This document shows, in pieces, positions 7,171 to 9,637 of a stretch of DNA of 9,637 bases. Every line of letters starts with the position of its first letter. Positions within the stretch are counted from its first letter, which is position 1. Where the stretch lies: NCBI GenBank assembly GCA_903890595.1, contig CAITBU010000101.1:1-9637 (forward strand), written 5' to 3'. The stretch comes from an uncultured Holophagaceae bacterium. GTDB lineage: Bacteria > Acidobacteriota > Holophagae > Holophagales > Holophagaceae. The position numbers and the translations under genes are program-made. The notes under the pieces were generated by a model. The model saw nothing but the letters and a program-made list of their open reading frames with translations, was not told where the DNA came from and did not search any database.

Positions 7171-8723
7171 GCCTGCGCGCCTTCGGCCTCCTGGCCCTCC
7201 TGGCCGGCGGGGCGCTGGCCCAGGGCACCGACCCGGCGGCGGACTTCATCCGGGTGAGGCAGCAGGACCCTCTGCCCGCCCCCCTCGCCGCCCTGGTGGA
7301 CGGTCTGGAGGCGTCCCGCCTAAAAACCCACATGGCCTTCCTCAGCGATCCCCTGAGGGAGGGTCGGGGCCTGGGTAGCCGGGGCCTGGCCGCCTCCGCC
7401 GACTACATCGAGGGACAGCTGCGCAGCGCCGGCATCCCTGCCTTGGGAACATCGCACCGTCAGGCGGTCCCACTGCGCCAGGTGCAGCCGGGCCAGGGGT
7501 CTGTCCGCCTGAACCTGGGGGGTCGCAGCCTGTCCTTCCAGGCGGGCCGCAGTGCCATCCTGCCCCCCACGGAGCCGGGCACCCTGAGTGCTCCCTGCGT
7601 CTACGTGGGCCTCGGCATCCAGGAGCCGGCCCTAGGCCACGATGACTACCAGGGCCTGGACGTGCGCGGCAAGGTGGTCGTCTTTCGGGAAGGCATCCCC
7701 TCCGGCGCCGCTTGGCAGAAGCCGGAGCTGCGGGCCAAGTACGCCTCGGAGCGGCCGGCGGACCGCTACGATGCCCGCCTGGCCCTGCTGGAGAAGCTGG
7801 GCGCCAAGGCCGCGATCGCCATCGAGGAGGGCCTTGACCAGCGCCTCAAGGCGGGCAAAGAACCGGCCCTGCCCTACTTCCTGGCGGCCCCTGGCGTGGT
7901 CGTCGCCGGCGAGCCGCCCCTGGCCCGCGTGGCCCTGACGCCTGAGCTTCAGGCCCTGCTGGGCGCGCCCACCGAAGGCACCGCCAGCCTCGCCATCCGG
8001 GGCCGGGTGCAGGCCCTCCAGAGCGTCAACCTGCTCGGCCGCCTGACGGGCTCCGACCCCACCCTGCGGGGCCAGGCCATCCTCATCGGCGCCCACATGG
8101 ATCACCTGGGCAAGCCGGGGGGCGTGCTGCATCCAGGGGCGGACGACAACGCCTCGGGCGTGGCCGCCGTGCTGGAGCTGGCCCGGGTGCTGGCGATGAG
8201 CCCCGTGCGGCCCAAGCGCACCATCCTCTTCGCCTTCTGGACCGGTGAGGAGGAGGGCAAGTTCGGCTCGGGCCACTACACCCGCCACCCCCGCTGGCCC
8301 CTGGCCGCCACCCAGGCCTACCTCAACCTCGACATGATCGGCCATCCCTGGACCCCCCAGGAGCTGCGGGAGTTGGTCAGTGATCCCAGCCTGAAGGCAC
8401 CCGAGAAGTTCCTGGAGGGGCTCCAGCCCACCCACTTCACCGAGCCCGGCCTCGCCAGCAGCCACCGGGACCTGGGTCCCATCGTGGCCCGGGCCGGCCG
8501 AGGCACGGGCATGTCCCTGCACCTGGACTGGACCGACGGGAAGAGCGGCGGCAGCGACTACCGGGACTTCGCCCGCCTCAACGTGCCCTTTCTGCGCTTC
8601 TTCGGCGACTACTTCCCGGACTACCACAAGCCCGGCGACACCCTGGACCACCTGGACCCCGAGCAGGTGCGCCGCATGGCCCGCCTTGTCCTGGCCACCG
8701 CCTGGCTGCTGGCGGATCAGTAA
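7167..8723 (+). CDS. Exported M28-family aminopeptidase with PA domain
   Basis: This 518-residue exported co-catalytic zinc exopeptidase has a short signal peptide, MSLRAFGLLALLAGGALA, with cleavage expected after ALA (residue 18). Residues about 130-265 look like a protease-associated (PA) insert, including the stretch GLDVRGKVVVFREG. The M28 metal site is complete: GAHMDHLG (His310, Asp312), GADDNASG (bridging Asp327), TGEEEG (general base Glu361 and ligand Glu362), LNLDMIG (Asp389) and YHKPGDT (His487). GGSDYRDF at 461-468 is the usual substrate-side loop. The GTG start overlaps the carrier's stop codon as GTGA, with GGGG at 7157-7160 as the ribosome site; no in-frame ATG would preserve the signal peptide. 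As last gene of the run it could remove N-terminal residues from peptides in the periplasm or outside the cell. The family is certain from the motifs; the peptide preference is not visible. Confidence 0.9.
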   Translation: MSLRAFGLLALLAGGALAQGTDPAADFIRVRQQDPLPAPLAALVDGLEASRLKTHMAFLSDPLREGRGLGSRGLAASADYIEGQLRSAGIPALGTSHRQAVPLRQVQPGQGSVRLNLGGRSLSFQAGRSAILPPTEPGTLSAPCVYVGLGIQEPALGHDDYQGLDVRGKVVVFREGIPSGAAWQKPELRAKYASERPADRYDARLALLEKLGAKAAIAIEEGLDQRLKAGKEPALPYFLAAPGVVVAGEPPLARVALTPELQALLGAPTEGTASLAIRGRVQALQSVNLLGRLTGSDPTLRGQAILIGAHMDHLGKPGGVLHPGADDNASGVAAVLELARVLAMSPVRPKRTILFAFWTGEEEGKFGSGHYTRHPRWPLAATQAYLNLDMIGHPWTPQELRELVSDPSLKAPEKFLEGLQPTHFTEPGLASSHRDLGPIVARAGRGTGMSLHLDWTDGKSGGSDYRDFARLNVPFLRFFGDYFPDYHKPGDTLDHLDPEQVRRMARLVLATAWLLADQ

Positions 8724-8748
8724 AAAGAACGTACATGAACTCAAAGGA

Positions 8749-8778
8749 TCACCGCCAAGTCGCCAAGGACGCCAAGAA
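8749..8778 (+). repeat. Left inverted-repeat arm with three CGCCAAG units
   Basis: CGCCAAG occurs at 8753-8759, 8761-8767 and 8770-8776. The arm differs from the reverse complement of 8960-8989 at only three positions, one in the first spacer and two in the second, while all three CGCCAAG cores are identical. That the differences fall only in the spacers suggests the core is what is conserved. Confidence 0.85.
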
Positions 8779-8933
8779 GTGCCTATCCGCCGCACGGCCC
8801 AACGAGGAGCGGTTTTCGGCTCTGTTGGACGAGGCCCTGGGTACCTCAATTTCGCCTGCCTAGATACCCAGCCCTGGCACCCCCAAATAGCGATCCCTGC
8901 CCAAGGGTTGGCGGCCACCCCTCAAGACACCTG

Positions 8934-8955
8934 GTGGCCCCGGCCAAGGGGCCAC
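8934..8955. terminator. GC-rich hairpin between convergent genes, possible bidirectional terminator
   Basis: GTGGCCCC (8934-8941) pairs perfectly with GGGGCCAC (8948-8955) around a six-base loop. The + strand continues GCCTTTCTT, only a weak T run, and the - strand side has no T run. Its place between two converging genes would suit a terminator, but it equally may be internal structure of the inverted-repeat element. The larger fold formed by the 30-base arms could also stop transcription from both sides. Confidence 0.4.
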
Positions 8956-8959
8956 GCCT

Positions 8960-8989
8960 TTCTTGGCGCTCTTGGCGTCTTGGCGGTGA
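8960..8989 (-). repeat. Right inverted-repeat arm with three CTTGGCG units
   Basis: CTTGGCG occurs at 8962-8968, 8971-8977 and 8979-8985, the reverse complement of the left arm's cores. Outside the arm, both sides carry a short related CAAA-type tract when read in the same sense (left from 8742; right, on the complement, ending near 8996), so the true repeat may be slightly longer than 30 bases. Confidence 0.85.
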
Positions 8990-9037
8990 ATGTTTTGGTT
9001 ATTGTTCATTGCGAATTGATCAGGACCCCAAAGCCAG

Positions 9038-9637
9038 CTAGCGCCCCAGCCCGGCCTCGAAGGCGCGCAGGGCGGTGTGGAAGGTCTGGGGGGCGTCCCA
9101 CATGATCCAGTGTTTGGTGGCGGGGATGTGGATGATGCGGAAGGCCGGCAGCATGGAGAAGCCATGGATGGCGAGGCTGGCGGCCTCCTTGGCAGGATCG
9201 GGGTCCAGGGGCGCCGAGGCCAGGTCCAACACCGGCACGCGCAGCTGGGCGTGGCGGCCGCCCAGGATGTCCCCGCACATGCCGCGCAGGTAGGCCTGGA
9301 GGGCGGCCGGGGGCACCCGCAGGGCCTCGACCACCACCCGCTTGGTCTGCTCCTGGGAGCTGGTCATCAGCCCCAGGAAAACCGTCAGGGTTGAACCGGG
9401 ATCCGCACCCATGGCCACAGCCGTGGGCTCCAGGTAGGCCGCCGGCAGGGCGCTCAGGAAGCTGTCCACCAGGAGCAGCCCCCGGAAGGCTGTGGGATCT
9501 TCGAGGACAGCCCGAGCACCCACGGGGCCGCCCATGGAGTGGCCCACCACCAGGCAAGGAACCAGGCCCTCCTGGCGCACCAGCTTGGCCAGGTCCTTGG
9601 CCACCGCGCCGAAGTCGGCTCGCCCCTCCACCACCGC
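9038..9637 (-). CDS. Alpha/beta-fold hydrolase, 5' end cut by window
   Basis: The C-terminal 199 residues of an alpha/beta hydrolase are visible, read leftward; the frame stays open through base 9637, so the GTG codons near the edge are probably internal. The nucleophile elbow GHSMGG has its serine codon at 9536-9538. The strand VPVLDLASAPLD supplies a likely acid, and the catalytic histidine lies in KHWIMWDAPQ (codon 9110-9112), a typical C-terminal arrangement. In this fold the elbow usually falls 90-110 residues from the start, so roughly 60-80 residues, including the oxyanion-hole strand, should lie outside the window. A helical cap region is expected between the elbow and the VPVLDL strand. 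The gene converges on the peptidase operon and belongs to a different transcription unit. The substrate cannot be told; a link with peptide breakdown is not supported. Confidence 0.88.
   Translation of the reverse strand, partial: AVVEGRADFGAVAKDLAKLVRQEGLVPCLVVGHSMGGPVGARAVLEDPTAFRGLLLVDSFLSALPAAYLEPTAVAMGADPGSTLTVFLGLMTSSQEQTKRVVVEALRVPPAALQAYLRGMCGDILGGRHAQLRVPVLDLASAPLDPDPAKEAASLAIHGFSMLPAFRIIHIPATKHWIMWDAPQTFHTALRAFEAGLGR

Larger units (their letters stand above)
8749..8989. repeat. Intergenic element bounded by inverted 30-base repeats
   Basis: The 314-base gap between the convergent M28 and hydrolase genes (8724-9037) contains a 241-base unit whose ends are inverted copies of a 30-base sequence. 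The arms, 8749-8778 and 8960-8989, match at 27 of 30 positions, and each carries three CGCCAAG units in a near 8-9-base period. The 181-base centre holds smaller hairpins: 8934-8941 with 8948-8955 (8 pairs), 8913-8919 with 8933-8939 (7 pairs, mutually exclusive with the first) and 8837-8843 with 8865-8871 (7 pairs). No transposase and no clear target-site duplication are visible. It resembles a non-autonomous miniature element or a REP/BIME-like extragenic pair. I recall CGCCAAG-type repeats in intergenic DNA of other bacteria, without a known function. Apart from this element the gap holds an AT-richer stretch at about 8990-9020 and nothing else I recognise. Confidence 0.7.

Noticed and set aside
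8749..8989. CRISPR array
   Set aside because: The CGCCAAG units are 7 bases with 1-2-base spacers and the two 30-base arms are inverted, not direct; there are no spacers of array length and no cas genes.
8686..9105. 139-codon + strand frame spanning the end of M28, the intergenic element and the end of the hydrolase gene
   Set aside because: It overlaps two well-supported genes at both ends and has no coherent protein character; it passes through both repeat arms.
8860..9165. - strand frame containing HRQDAKSAKK
   Set aside because: This peptide is simply the translated repeat arm, and the frame overlaps the hydrolase gene out of phase.
1..9637. tRNA, rRNA, riboswitch or transposase genes
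   Set aside because: Nothing resembling a tRNA cloverleaf, rRNA core, known riboswitch core or transposase motif was seen; the only gap above 300 bases is the convergent intergenic region.

Overview
This is a high-GC, gene-dense window from a Gram-negative bacterium. The TonB-dependent receptor at the left edge carries the GGPIIKDKLWYF signature of the large Oar-like receptors that are very common in Acidobacteriota. Together with the GC content and codon use, this suggests an acidobacterium, perhaps a Holophaga/Geothrix relative. That placement is an inference from style, not from a marker gene.

Layout. Bases 1-2091 hold the C-terminal two-thirds or so of the receptor, which is cut by the window edge. 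A strong hairpin terminator with a UACG tetraloop follows at 2113-2142. Five genes then run on the + strand with short gaps or 4-base overlaps: an exported cyanophycinase-like serine peptidase (S51, 2165-2989), an exported M14 zinc carboxypeptidase (3055-4536), a cytoplasmic isoaspartyl dipeptidase (iadA, 4559-5725), a YfcC/DcuC-type inner-membrane carrier (5722-7170) and an exported M28 metallo-aminopeptidase with a PA domain (7167-8723). A 314-base convergent intergenic region follows. It contains a pair of inverted 30-base repeats built from CGCCAAG units, with hairpins between them. On the - strand, 9038-9637 is the C-terminal part of an alpha/beta hydrolase that runs off the right edge.

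How it may work together. Cyanophycinases cut the Asp-Arg storage polymer cyanophycin into beta-Asp-Arg dipeptides, and isoaspartyl dipeptidases split such beta-aspartyl dipeptides into free amino acids. Here the S51 enzyme carries a signal peptide while the dipeptidase does not, and a carrier of a family linked to basic amino acids lies next to the dipeptidase. The simplest model is a scavenging locus: an outer-membrane receptor captures polymer or peptide, periplasmic S51, M14 and M28 enzymes trim it, YfcC imports products, and IadA finishes the job in the cytoplasm. No cyanophycin synthetase is visible, which fits use of someone else's polymer. A broader role in recycling isoaspartyl-containing peptides is the main alternative. 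No regulator, RNA gene, CRISPR array or transposase was found.
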